A stretch of 64,000 nt of DNA from Eledone cirrhosa (taxonomy: Eukaryota > Mollusca > Cephalopoda > Octopoda > Eledonidae), in NCBI GenBank assembly GCA_964016885.1, contig OZ024744.1, forward strand, positions 26,531,108 through 26,595,107, given 5' to 3'. Position numbers and translations under genes: made by a program. Numbering within the stretch: the stretch's first letter is position 1; the number at the start of each line of letters is the position of its first letter. This document shows, piece after piece, positions 33,346-45,168 of this stretch. Under the pieces are notes generated by a model. It worked only from the letters and a program-made list of their open reading frames with translations, made no database searches and was not told the DNA's origin.

Positions 33346-35581
33346 CGGTGAGATCGGTGAGCAGGCACACCAACAAACTGATTTGAGTATCACAGTTGAA
33401 ACTCTTAAGGGGCAGGCCAAAAAACTAACCAACTGGAAATCACCAGGCCCAGATGGTGTGCAGGGGTATTGGATTAAAAATATAACATCCCTCCACCCGA
33501 AACTGACAACCATGTTCAATGACTGCTTGATGTCAGGTGAGGTACCAGAGTGGTTGACAAAAGGTACCACAGTTCTGATAATGAAAGACCGAATCAAGGG
33601 TAATGATGTTACCAACTATAGACCTATCACATGTCTGTCCGTAATGTGGAAACTGTTGACGAGCATTGTGTCTGAGGAAATCTACCATCACCTCCACACA
33701 AACAACTTGTTACCGGAAGAACAGAAAGGATGCCGAAAGAAGTCACGTGGTACAAAGGACCAGTTACTTATTGATAAGATGGTAATGGGGAATTGCAGGA
33801 GGAGACACACTGATCTTGCCATGGGATGGATAGACTACAGAAAGGCATCTGACATGGTGCCTCATTCTTGGATCACCAAAAGCCTGGAGATCTTCAAAGT
33901 GGCAGATAACATCAGACAAGAGTATGAGGTCCTGGGAAACAGAGTTAACATCAACTGGAGAATCCTTGGGAAGCGTGAAGATCAAGAGAGGTATCTTCCA
34001 GGGAGATAGCCTGTCCCCTCTGTTGTTTGTCCTTGCCCTGATGCCTCTGACCAGTGTACTGCGAAAAGTGAGAGCAGGATACGGGTTGGGAAAGGGAGGG
34101 CTTACCATCAATCACCTCCTTTTCATGGACGATCTTAAGCTCTTCGGGAAGAGTGAGAAGGAGTTGGATGTGCTTGTTGACACTGTCCGTATTTTCAGCA
34201 GTGATATATGTATGCAGTTTGGTATTAGTAAGTGTGGAGTCATTGTGATGAGGAAATTGACTCTGAGGAAGGATACAAGTATTTGGGCGTTCTGGAGGCT
34301 GATGGCATAAAGAACAAACAAATGAAGGAATTGTTAAGAACTGAATACATTCGGAGAGTAAGGAGCGTATTGAAGTCACATCTGAACAGCAGAAATGCCA
34401 TAAGCGCAGTAAATTCCCGAGCTGTGTCTATTATTAGGTACAGTGCGGGAATTCTGAGATGGAATGTTGCTGAACAAAAAGAAATGGATAGGAAGACTAG
34501 GAAGCTATTGACTATCTACAATATGTTCCACAAGAGGAGTGATGTCGATAGACTCTACCTAAGGAGATATGAGGGTGGAAGAGGTCTTATCAGCATAGAG
34601 GAGTGTGTTCAGATGGAGAAAAACAACCTACACAAATATGTGACTGATAGTAAGGAGCCAATGCTCAGAACTGTACTGAAGGAGGGGACAATAGGCCAGG
34701 GGATGTCCAAGGAGGAAATAACATCAAGGAGAAAGAGCAGCCTTCAGGAAAAATCCCTTCATAGTACCTTCTTTGAGAAAACTGAATTCAGAGATCCACA
34801 GACATGGAACTGGTTGAAAAGAGGAGACCTTAAAAAGGCTACAGAAGGAATGTTAATGGCTGCGCAGGAGCAGGCCCTCAAAACGAAGTGGTTGAAACAC
34901 CATATTTACAAGGAGGAGGCTAGCCCACTGTGCAGGATCTGTGGAGAGAGAGAGAGGAGACTGTGGCTCACAATGTATCCGAGTGTAAACACCTAGCACA
35001 GACCCACTATAAGGGCTGGAGACATGATGTGATGGGCAGGGTGATCCACTGGCACCTGTGCAAAGTAAACAATTTACCACATTCTGATAAATGGTATGAG
35101 CATAAGCCAGAGGCGGTGATGGAGAACGATCAGGTGAAGGTGCTGTGGGATTTTAGGATACAGACGGACAAGAAACTGGAACACAATAGACCTGACCTGG
35201 TGGTTGTGGACAAAGAAAAAAGATCGTGCCTGATTGTGGATGTGGCCTGCCCGTTCGACACGAGAGTGCAAGAGAAGGAGCGGGAGAAAATTAACCGATA
35301 CCAGGACCTAAAGTGGGAGGTGAAAAGGATTTGGAACTGCCATGAAGTCAAAGTGATCCCGATTGTCATAGGCGCACTGGGGACTATCTCCAAAAGTTTT
35401 CAGGGATGGTTAAAGAAAATCGGCCCCTTCACGCTTTTTGGAACGCTTCAAAAGGCATGCTTGCTTGGAACAGCAAGAACCCTCCGATACGTCCTGAATA
35501 TCTGAGGCTGCAGGTAGTGGCTTGATATTCAATCCAACGGACTTTCCAGTTAACCAACATCAATGACTGAGATTCAAGGAA
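33346..35581 (+). pseudogene. R4/Dong-type retrotransposon, 5'-truncated (R4-A2)
   Basis: Begins in the linker before RT. Frame 1 (33383-34009) has NWKSPGPDGVQGYWIKN, NYRPITCLSV, QKGCRKKSRGTKDQLL and WIDYRKASDMVPHSW (the usual AFD motif A is ASD). Frame 2 (about 33950-34230) has IFQGDSLSPLLF and the catalytic FMDDLKLF. 34232-34996 and 34930-35505 carry the thumb, a CCHC knuckle with one frameshift, and the endonuclease (RPDLVVVDKEK...DVACPFD). Relative to R4-A3 there is a short deletion in RT (near 33920) and a ~58-bp deletion at 34253 bounded by GATGA/GAAATTGAC. Non-functional. Confidence 0.85.
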
Positions 35582-35588
35582 TAACAAC

Positions 35589-35618
<30 letters not shown>
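35582..35618. repeat. (AAT)n tail of R4-A2
   Basis: AAC then AAT units directly after the shared 3' UTR end GATTCAAGGAATAAC. Confidence 0.93.
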
Positions 35619-35619
<1 letters not shown>

Positions 35620-36298
35620 GGAAGAAGACGCACGTGGTGGGTAGAAGGTCATGAAATCGCTCCCGTAAGTTTTTGATTTTTAACATATTTAAATCAATTG
35701 TGAAATAACAATTCTTAGTATAAATGATACATAAAGCACCAGACTGAAGTCTCAGAAAAATTCGGATCCATAATATATTGTTATATCGCTCAAATATTCA
35801 ATTTTGTATTATACATTTTATATTCAAAAAAGAAAATGGTTATAAATGGAAGAAAACCCTCTCTGTCTACACTGTATAGAACAGCCAAATAACAGCACTT
35901 TCACCAACACCACAAACTAGATACGCCAACTATCCCATCACTTCTCTGTGTACACTAAATACAACAGCCAGATAACGGCAATTTCACCACCACCACCACC
36001 AATCCCAGCATAATAATTATAAATACTATTATTATTGTCTCAAGTTTTCACAAAATGTTTAATTCTAATATTAAGGATATATATGTCAACACATATATTA
36101 AACATACGCGACTAACCGCATAGATTCACCGATCAAACAAACTACAGTCTATTCAACAAAACTCAGTAACGACAACGCCATCACTATAGTCACCGCCGCC
36201 ACCACTCCATCCATCATTGCTACCACTATCCCATCACCGCCGCCACCACTCCTTCATTGCTACCACCGCTATTCCCCCATTACCTTCTGTTAACTTAC
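35619..36298. other. Unassigned sequence upstream of R4-A3
   Basis: AT-rich, then CACC/ACC-rich low-complexity DNA (about 35975-36285). May belong to a long R4-A3 5' region, but similarity to R4-B begins only at 36299. No coding. Confidence 0.45.
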
Positions 36299-36970
36299 GA
36301 AAGGGGAAGGTATCACTAGACAATATTAATAAACAATATTAATATTTAATTTTGGATCAGGAATGTTGGAGTCGAAAAGGAGGAAAATAACAAAATGACT
36401 AAATAGCTAAATAGCTAAAGATAATTTCACCACCAACACCACCACCACTACCACGCTAAAAACTCTAGTCAAGTTGCCTCAACCTCTATTTCTACTTCAA
36501 CTGCAACACCATCACTACAGTACTACCATCACATCACCACCACCACTGCCTCATTATCGCTACCGCCACTATTCTCTCCCACTACCTCCTGCTACATCGT
36601 AGTGTCCCCACTAAAAGAGGAAGTAATCAAAATATATAAATAGACTGAATTGATGACCCGGTCAAAATCAAAAAACCAAAATCAAAATCAAAGCAGCACA
36701 GCAACAACGAAAGCGTAACGAAAAGAAAAATGAAGAGAAGATCAAACAGACGGACAGAGAAGGGAAGGGAAAAACTAAGTCAGACATTCAAACATTACAT
36801 TACAATGAAACATATGCTTATTCATTTTTGGATTTTTTTTGCCTGTTTGTTTGTTTGTTTATTTATGTTCGTCTACAGCGTGATAATGCCACACAAAAAT
36901 CACCGGGAGTGACGAAATCACCGGTGGTTATGTAACCATACATTGGCCAATCTTCGATAAGAGTGTTTAA
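36299..36970 (+). promoter_or_regulatory. 5' UTR of R4-A3 with TATA-like module
   Basis: Two blocks are shared with the 5' region of R4-B: GAAAGGGGAAGG...TATCACTAGACAA (36299-36323, cf. 40554-40584) and TATAAATAGACTGAA...TGACCCGGTCA (36635-36663, cf. 40604-40632). The second includes a perfect TATAAATA. Between them is an ACC-rich insert absent from R4-B. Possible internal promoter; not proven. Confidence 0.45.
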
Positions 36971-39900
36971 ATGTCGAGCTTAAACAGTTCGAATAACGGT
37001 GAAATGGAGACTAGAATGTCATGTGACAGACTCTCACCCAACAGGTGCTCCCTGGCTCAGCAGCAGGGACCTGGCTGTCAACCAAATACTGCTGGTGTCG
37101 GAGGAAGAAGAAGAAGGAAAGGGATCAGAACCAACTCGACGAAAGAATTGAATAGAACTGTTATGCAATGTTACCTGAAGAGTAACCCCAAGGAGAAAGG
37201 CTATAGGACACGGATGCATAACATCTGGAACGAGATTGGTCTATTTAAATTAGATGAACAAAAATTGGCCGGGCAGTCTCGGGTAATAAGAACTAATGGG
37301 TGGATAAGCGAGCTGGAACTGGAGGAACTGAGCAGAGAGATTAGCTTGGAAATGGAGTGTGGAGTATGCCAGGCAAACGAGCCAGTGGGAAATGAAGGTG
37401 AAGAGGTCGAGAGAACGGAGGAACCATCCGACGCAGACAATGATCTGAATGCTGAAATAAATAATACCTGGAATAGAGATACGGCCACTGAGGAGATGAA
37501 TGCTAAAGGGCTAGGACAAGATTTGGTTGATATCCTAAACTTAGTGGTAGATGAATTGAACAATGGTAGTGGGAAACCTATGAACCTAAGATTTGTAGAC
37601 AGGAAAAAGTTAAAAGAAACAACTGCTAAGGTAAACAACGTCATCCCATACCTTGAGGCGAGGAGCCTTCACCAGTGCAACAATATCCTCAAAGCAACAG
37701 CAAATACGGCGAGGAAATTACTTGGTATAAAAGCGAGAGGAAACAACAAACAAGAAAGATCAGAGCCTTGGTGGAAGAAACGACTAAGTGGTCAAATCAG
37801 GGAAATAAGAAATGACATTGGAAAGTTTGAGTCCCTACTGAATGGGACACTAAAAAACATAGACACTAAAAATAGACTGGAAATAAAGTACAAAACTAGG
37901 AGAAAAAAGCTAAATATTATCATAGAGGAACTGAAGCAACGCATTGTAGCAAAGAGTACAATAAATCAGGCGATACGAGAACAGAGTCAGTCAGTATAGA
38001 CAGAACCGCATGTTTGACAACAATCAGAAGATGCTGTTTGGACAGCTTGAAGGGAAAGAAAGAGGCAACGACGTGATCCCTGAGGCGGAACAAACTAAAA
38101 CATTCTGGAGAAGAATATGGGAGCAGGATGTTAAACATAATGACCAGGCAGTGTGGATTGAGACAGTACAGAAGGAGATTAGTGAACAGGCACACCAACA
38201 AACTGATTTGAGTATCACAGTTGAAACTCTTAAGGAGCAGGCCAAAAACTAACAAACTGGAAATCACCAGGCCCGAATTGTGTGCAGGGGTATTGGATTA
38301 AAAATATAACATCCCTCCACCCGAAACTGACAACCATGTTCAATGACTGCTTGATGTCAGGTGAGGTACCAGAGTGGTTGACAAAAGGTACCACAGTTCT
38401 GATAATGAAAGACCGAATCAAGGGTAATAATGTTACCAAATATAGACCTATCACATGTCTGTCCGTAATGTGGAAACTGTTGACAAGCATTATGTCTGAG
38501 GAAATCTACCATCACCTCCACACAAAAAACTTGTTACCGGACGAACAGAAAGGATACCGAAAGAAGTCACGTGGTACAAAGGACCAGTTACTTATTGATA
38601 AGATGGTAATGAGGAATTGCAAGAGGAGACACACTGGTCTTGCCATGGGATGGATAGACTACAGAAAGGCATTTGACATGGTGCCTCATTCTTGGATCAC
38701 CAAAAGCCTGCAGATCTTCAAGGTGGCAGATAACATCAGGCAGTTGTTGGGCAAAAGTATGAAGTCCTGGGAAACAGAGTTAACATTAGCTGGAGAAACC
38801 TTGGCAAGCGCGAAGATCAAGAGAGGTATCTTCCAGGGAGATAGTCTGTCCCCTCTGTGGATTGTCCTTGCCCTGATGCCCTTGACCAGTATACTGCGAA
38901 AAGTGAGAGCAGGATACAGGTTGGGAAGGCAGGGCTTACCATCAATCACCTGCTCTTCGTGGACGATCTTAAGCTCTTCGGGAAGAGTGAGAAGGAGTTG
39001 GATGTGCTTGTTGAAACTGTCCGTATTTTCAGCAATGACATATGTATGCAATTTGGTATTAGTAAGTGTGGAGTCCTTGTGATGAAGCGGGGTGAATTGA
39101 GCAGAAGTAACGGAATTCAGGTACCAACAGGTGAGATGATAAAGGAAATTGACACTGAAGAAGGATAACATTATTTGGGTGTTCTGGAGGCTGATGACAT
39201 CAAGAACACAAAAATGAAGGAATTGATAAGAACTGAATACATTCGTAGAGTAAGGAGCGTATTAAAGTGACATCTGAACAGTAGGAATGCCATAAGTGCA
39301 GTAAATTCCCGAGCTGTGTCTATTATTAGGTACAGTGCGGGAATTCTGAGATGGAATATTGCTGAACAAAAAGAAATGGATAGGAAGACTAGGAAGCTGT
39401 AGACTATCTACAACCTGTTCCACAAGAGGAGTGATGTCGATAGACTCTACTTAAGGAGATCTGAAGGTGGAAGAGGTCTTACCAGCATAGAGGACTGTGT
39501 TCAGATGGAGAAAAACAACCTACACAAATACGTGACTGATAGTAAGGAGCCAATGCACAGAACTGTACTGAAGGAGAGGACAATAGACCAGGGGATGTCC
39601 AAGGAGGAAATAACATCAAGGAGAAAGAGCAGCCTTCAGGAAAAATCCCTTCATAGTACCTTCTTTGAGAAAACTGAATTCAGAGATCCACAGACATGGA
39701 ACTGGTTGAAAAGAGGAGACCTTAAAAAGGCTACAGAAGGAATGTTAACGGCTGCGCAAGAGCAGGCCCTCAAAACGAAGTGGTTGAAACACCATATTTA
39801 CAAGGAGGAGGCTAGCCCACTGTGCAGGATCTGTGGAGAGAGAGAGGAGACTGTGGCTCACATTGTATCCGAGTGTAAACACCTAGCCCAGACTCACTAT

Positions 39901-40395
39901 AAGGTCTGGAGACATGATGTGATGGGCAGGGTGATCCACTGGCACCTATGCAAAGTAAACAATTTATCACATTCTCAGAAGTGGTATGAGCATAAGACAG
40001 AGTCGGTGATAGAAAACGATCAGGTGAAGGTGCTGTGGGATTTTAGGATACAGACGGACAAGACACTGGAACACAATAGACCTCACCTGGTGGTTGTGGA
40101 CAAAGAAAAAAGATCGTGTCTGATTGTGGATGTGGCCTGCCCATTCGACACGATAGTGCAAGAGAAGGAGAGGGAGAAAATAAACCGATACCAGGACTTA
40201 AAGTGGGAGGTAAAAAGGATTTGGAACTGCCATGAAGTCAAAGTGGTCCCGATTGTCATAGGCGCAATAGGTACTATCTCAAAAGGTTTCCAGGAATGGT
40301 TAAAGAAAATTGGCCCCTTCACGCTTTTTGGAACGCTTCAAAAGGCATGCTTGCTGGGAACAGCAAGAACCCTCCAATACGTCCTGAATATCTGA
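36971..40395 (+). pseudogene. R4/Dong-type retrotransposon ORF with complete N-terminus (R4-A3)
   Basis: The ATG at 36971 opens MSSLNSSNNGEMETRMSCDR. Residues 55-120 (RTNSTKELNRTVMQCYLKSN, KGYRTRMHNIWNEIG, GWISELELEELSREI) match the Myb-like N-terminal segment of R4/Dong-type proteins (family knowledge). Frame 1 ends at 37997-37999 near QSQSV. The linker continues at 38010 (RMFDNNQKMLFGQLEG, FWRRIW) and RT from 38250 (WIDYRKAFDMVPHSW, IFQGDSLSPLW, frameshift, LFVDDLKLF at 38950). Stops follow at 39166 and near 39270 and 39402. 39505-40395 carries the CCHC knuckle (CRICGEREETVAHIVSEC) and the endonuclease (RPHLVVVDKEK, where PD has become PH). The only copy of family A here with its 5' part, but inactive. 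Confidence 0.87.
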
Positions 40396-40472
40396 GGCTG
40401 CAGGTAGTGGCTTGATATTCATTTCAACAAACTTTCCAGTTAACTAACATCAATGACTGAGACTCAAAGAAC

Positions 40473-40522
<50 letters not shown>

Positions 40523-40553
40523 TAATAATAATAATAATGATAAGAGAAAGGAA
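40396..40553. repeat. R4-A3 3' UTR and (AAT)n tract
   Basis: The shared 3' UTR (40396-40468) ends in AAGAACAATAAT, followed by AAT units to about 40538. R4-B 5' sequence starts right after. Confidence 0.9.
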
Positions 40554-41070
40554 GAAAGGGGAAGGTGGCGGTATCACTAGACAAGGGAGAGGCTAGCAAA
40601 AGATATAAATAGATTGACCTAGTGACCCGGCCACCGGCCAAACATCAACAACTATGGCACTGCTTGCTCCCCCTTCCTCACCAACAATATAAAAAGCCCC
40701 AGCACCACCACCGACATAGCCAACAACATTAACAGGCAACTTCAGCAAAAAGTATATTATATTATTGTAATGCATTGGGTGATTGCTGGACTTGTGCCTG
40801 GAGTGGAGACAATTATTAATAATTTCATTCTTAAGCCACGCAATGCTCACATTAAGGAACCACTCATGATAATAACAATTTAAAAAAACAACAAAAAAGA
40901 AAACCCCGTGACCAAGAAATACCGGGTTGGCGGCCGGCGGGGAATAGCCGTGTCTCTAGGGGAGGACGACCCCTCTAGTCTTAGTTGACACTCGTTCTAG
41001 AAGTGGTAACACGAAATGATTACTCTTTGGCGGATAAGGATAAAACGCGACAAAATAAAGTAAATGACTA
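40554..41070 (+). promoter_or_regulatory. 5' UTR of R4-B with TATA-like module
   Basis: GAAAGGGGAAGGTGGCGGTATCACTAGACAA (in two blocks) and TATAAATAGATTGACC...TGACCCGGCCA (40604-40632) are shared with R4-A3. A GC-rich block at 40903-40985 (CGGGTTGGCGGCCGGCGG, GGGGAGGACGACCCCTC) precedes the ORF and can form a stem. Nothing coding. Confidence 0.45.
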
Positions 41071-44000
41071 ATGATAAAATCTCATACAGGATCGGCCGTC
41101 ACCCGGGTAAAAAATCAGCGTCCCTCAGAGAGGAACCAGTCTGGGGTCGAAAAATCAGCTAATGGTTCAAACCTTCCCATCACTTCGGAGCTGGAGAACT
41201 CCCATAACCGGAATACTCCTACTGTTGGCCCTCCATGCTCACCACCAAGAAATCCAAAGAAAAAGAGAGAAAAATGGTCAAGGGAAGATAATAAAGAAGT
41301 CCTTGAGGCTTTCTACACTGCCATGTACTACCCATCAAATACATCGAATACAGAACAGACATATATCAACTGGAAAAAGAAACATCCCGAAAACAGAGGC
41401 TATATTGACAGTAACCAACTAGCCAATATACGAAGAAATATTGTAAAAAAAAAAGTCACTAACTCATATAGAAATTGATCAGATCAAGCTATTAGCACAA
41501 AGTCAGCGAAGGGAAAATGAAACATGTGTCAGTGAAAACGAGGTAAATTGTAACACTTCGAATCCCAGGGTTGGGGCGGAATCACTGGCAACAGAACAAA
41601 TTAAAGAAAGGATCGAAAAAGTGGAGGGAGTGCATGCTCAAGATGAAACTCCAAATAAAAATAATGAGATCGTAAATGATAAAGAAATGAATAATAATGA
41701 ACTTGCCAACTTGAAGGATGAAATTATGATCGAATGGATGAAAAGGAAAGAATCTGACATGGGGCAACGAGACACCCTCCCTAAGATCCAGAACTCCAAA
41801 CAGAACCAAAAGATAATACACAAGACTAACATAATTCTCAAAAACATTATCATCACAAACAAACTAAACATTACTGATTTAAACCATCTCTATTATGCAT
41901 CGGCTAAAGTCACCACTCACTTATGTGGAGTGAAGATGAAAATACAAAGGAATTTCCACAAGAAATCTACTTGGCAAGAGAACATCAATCGCCAAATAAA
42001 CCTTCTCTGATCTGACATAAACATTTTAACAAACTATAAAGTAGGTGAACATGTTAAACAAACTAAACTTAGAAAATTGAAAAGAAAGTACAGTATAAAA
42101 TCAACAAGTGACATAGACATGCTGATAATAATAATCAAGCAAAAAGTGTCGGCCAAAGCTGCTCGTATAAGGCGCTTTGAAAAACGATCTAGATTCTATA
42201 AGGACAATAATATGTTCAAAAACAACCAAAGAAACTTCTACAGAAAAATTGGTAAGTCAACAATAACTGCTAAATCAATACCACCCAAGGAGGAAGTGCA
42301 AGAATTCTGAGAAAAGATCTGGGCCGAAGAAAAAGTTCATAACATACATGCCCCATGGATAGACAGACAAATGAAAGATACATCTCACCTTGAAGAACAA
42401 ATATGGGAAAATATAACAGTTGAACAGTTGCGCTTGGCTCTAAGAAAAACCAGCAAATAGAAATCCCGAGGAAAAGACAAAATACCAAATTTTTGGATAA
42501 ATGCCTTCACAGTCTCATGAGCTGTTAGCCCAAATTTACAATGAAATAGTTAAGGAGCCAGAAAAGATACCATCATGGCTAGTTAACGACATTACATTCC
42601 TGCTTCCGAAGAATGATGAGACAAACAATCCCCAAAATTACAGACCGATAACTTGCTTGACCACAATGTATAAAATGTTAACATCAGTCCTAACTGAATA
42701 CACATATGACCACCTGATAACAAATGACCTATTTCCTTTTGAGCAGAAAGGGTGTAAACGAGGCTCATATGGCTGTAAGGATCAGCTTTTGGTTAACAAA
42801 ATGATGCTGGAAGATTGTCATAATAGTCACAAAAATCTATCCATTGCTTGGATAGATTATAAAAAAGCATTCGATAGTTTGCCACACAGTTGGATTGAAA
42901 AATGTTTAGAGATTTTCGAAATATCCCCCGTTGTCAGGAGGATTTTGTCATACAGTATGAAGACATGGAAAACGACACTCCTTTTGAATAGTGAAACAAA
43001 ATCACTGGAAGCTGGAGAAGTTAATATTAATTGTGGAATTTTTCAGGGTGACTCTTTATCACCGCTTTTATTCTGCATCGCACTTATACCATTAAGTAAA
43101 ATGCTCAATGAAACAAAACATGGATATAAAGTCTATGACAAAACCATTAATCACTTGTTCTACATGGATGACCTGAAACTATTTGCAAAAAATGATGAAC
43201 AATTGCAAGGGCTATTATCCACTGTGGAGCAGTTCAGTGATGACATTAAAATGGAGTTTGGACTAGATAAATGCGCCAAAGCAACGTTCACCAGAGGAAA
43301 GCTGCTGAAGAGTTCAGACATTAATCTTGATCGGGAGAACGTGATAAGAGAACTTGATCAAGAAAAAACTTACAAATATCTAGGTGTTTGTGAAGGAGAC
43401 GGAATCAAGCACTCGAAAATGAGGGAAAGGATAAGGAAGGAATGTTACCGCAGAGTAAGAGCAATCTTAAGAACGGAATTGAATGCAAGGAATAGGATCG
43501 ATGCCATAAACACGCTTGCCATACCAGTAGTAACCTACAGCTACAATGTCATCAACTGGTCAAGCACAGAGATCCGTAGGCTCGATACAAAAATTCGAAA
43601 ATTCTTAACCATGCACAGAATGCATCACCCTAAGGCAGATACAGATAGAATATATCTCCCTAGGAAAGAAGGAGGACGTGGGTTAATCCAGTTAGACACT
43701 GCGTTGAAAACTGCAACAATTGGATTATCTACATATCTGAGGGAATCACATGATTGGATGATCAAACTCATTTTGAAACACGAAAGCATCAAAAGATCAT
43801 ATTCCATTACAAAAGATGCACAAAGATACAGTAATGGACTACAAATTTCAGAAGTCCCATTTACTGCTGACATGGAAAACACAGAAAAAGCAAGGCAGGT
43901 AAAAGTAACTGCAAAGAAAGAACTACTACAGAAACTGGCTAAGACATGGCAAGAAAAGGCTCTGTATGGAAAATACCCAGATGTTGACAAAACTTTAACC

Positions 44001-44693
44001 CATCAGTGGTTGGCATCCTCTGGACTGAAATCGGAGACTGAAGGACTGATTATATCAGCACAAGATCAGTGTCTGCCAACAAAAAATTACCAAGCCAACA
44101 TAATAAAAAATGGATGCAGCCCATTATGCCGTGTATGCAAAAAACAACCAGAGACCATTGACCATATAATTTCAATGTGCAGTCCTATAGCTCCAACCGA
44201 ATACCTAAACAGGCATGACAGAGCTGCACAATACATACATTGGATAATGTGTAAGCATTTTGACCTGCCCCATCAAAAGAATTGGTGGGAGCATCAACCA
44301 CCTCCCATACTTGAAAAAGATCACATCTCAATCTTGTGGAACTTTAGCATCCAAACAGACCGAAAAATAGATGCAAATAGACCTGATATAATATTGAAGG
44401 ACTTTAAAAAGAGAGTATATCTGCTAATTGATATGTCTGTTCCAATAGACAAGAATGTATCTATAAAAACATTTGAAAAATTGAGCAAGTATAAGGACCT
44501 GGAGATAGAAATTGGAAAAATGTGGAAATTGAGAACTAAAACAATACCAGTGATTGTAGGCGCTCTGGGAATAATACCTAAGGGGTCTAATGATTACTTA
44601 TCGCAAATCCCAGGAAAACCGCGTATAGGAGAATTACAAAAGATAGTACTAATGGGAACTGCCCATATACTAAGGAATATTCTGTCAATATAA
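41071..44693 (+). pseudogene. R4/Dong-type retrotransposon, distinct subfamily (R4-B)
   Basis: The N-terminal frame (41071-41478) has the Myb-like KREKWSREDNKEVLEAFYTAM and breaks in a 10-A run (41443-41452). Frame 2 then continues to 42500 with three in-frame stops (42008 TGA, 42308 TGA, 42458 TAG). From 42501 a 730-codon frame is uninterrupted: NYRPITCLTTM, QKGCKRGSYGCKDQLL, AWIDYKKAFDSLPHSW (motif A), IFQGDSLSPLLF (motif B), LFYMDDLKLFAK (motif C), a CCHC knuckle CRVCKKQPETIDHIISMC (about 44128-44181), then the restriction-like endonuclease NRPDIILKDFKKRVYLLID and PVIVGALGIIPK. All expected catalytic residues are visible in this part. Strong resemblance to R4/Dong proteins is recalled, not searched. 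Confidence 0.88.
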
Positions 44694-44860
44694 GTACATC
44701 ACTAAAGATGCATGTGTGAGTATGTATGTTCTTTCTTGAACATGGCGGACCTTGTTGTCTCTTGAGGTCACTGGTTGTGACTTGGTGATAACTCGTATGA
44801 ACATAAAGCAAGATAAATGCAACTGTAATAATAATACTAATAATAATAATAATAAATAAT
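44694..44860. repeat. R4-B 3' UTR and (AAT)n junction with Tx-4
   Basis: About 130 bp of 3' UTR is followed by AAT units (about 44826-44860) into which the 3' end of Tx-4 (minus) also runs, tail to tail. Confidence 0.9.
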
Positions 44861-45168
44861 AATGATTTCTATATTGGCCACAAGGGCTGACATCAAGAAA
44901 AACATTACAGACGACACAAGACGGCACAGGACGGTACGATGTGGGTTTTGTGCGTGTAAATATTTTTATTATTTATATAAGAAAGAAAAAAAAAAGGACA
45001 TAGAAACATATATATATATAAACAATAAAAATGAAAATTGAAACAATGAAAAATTCTCCAATATGGGGGAAACCTCTGAGGGTTACTCGAGGCGAAAACC
45101 ACACAAAAGACCACGGCCACCCTGACCACCAAGGCAAGCGCCCTCTCTCAATTTTTCCATTTCTCAAA

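Noticed and set aside
40903..40985. GC-rich block before R4-B as 28S rRNA target sequence
   Set aside because: I could not match it to rRNA by eye. R4-B is flanked by AAT repeats rather than rDNA, so it is treated as 5' UTR.
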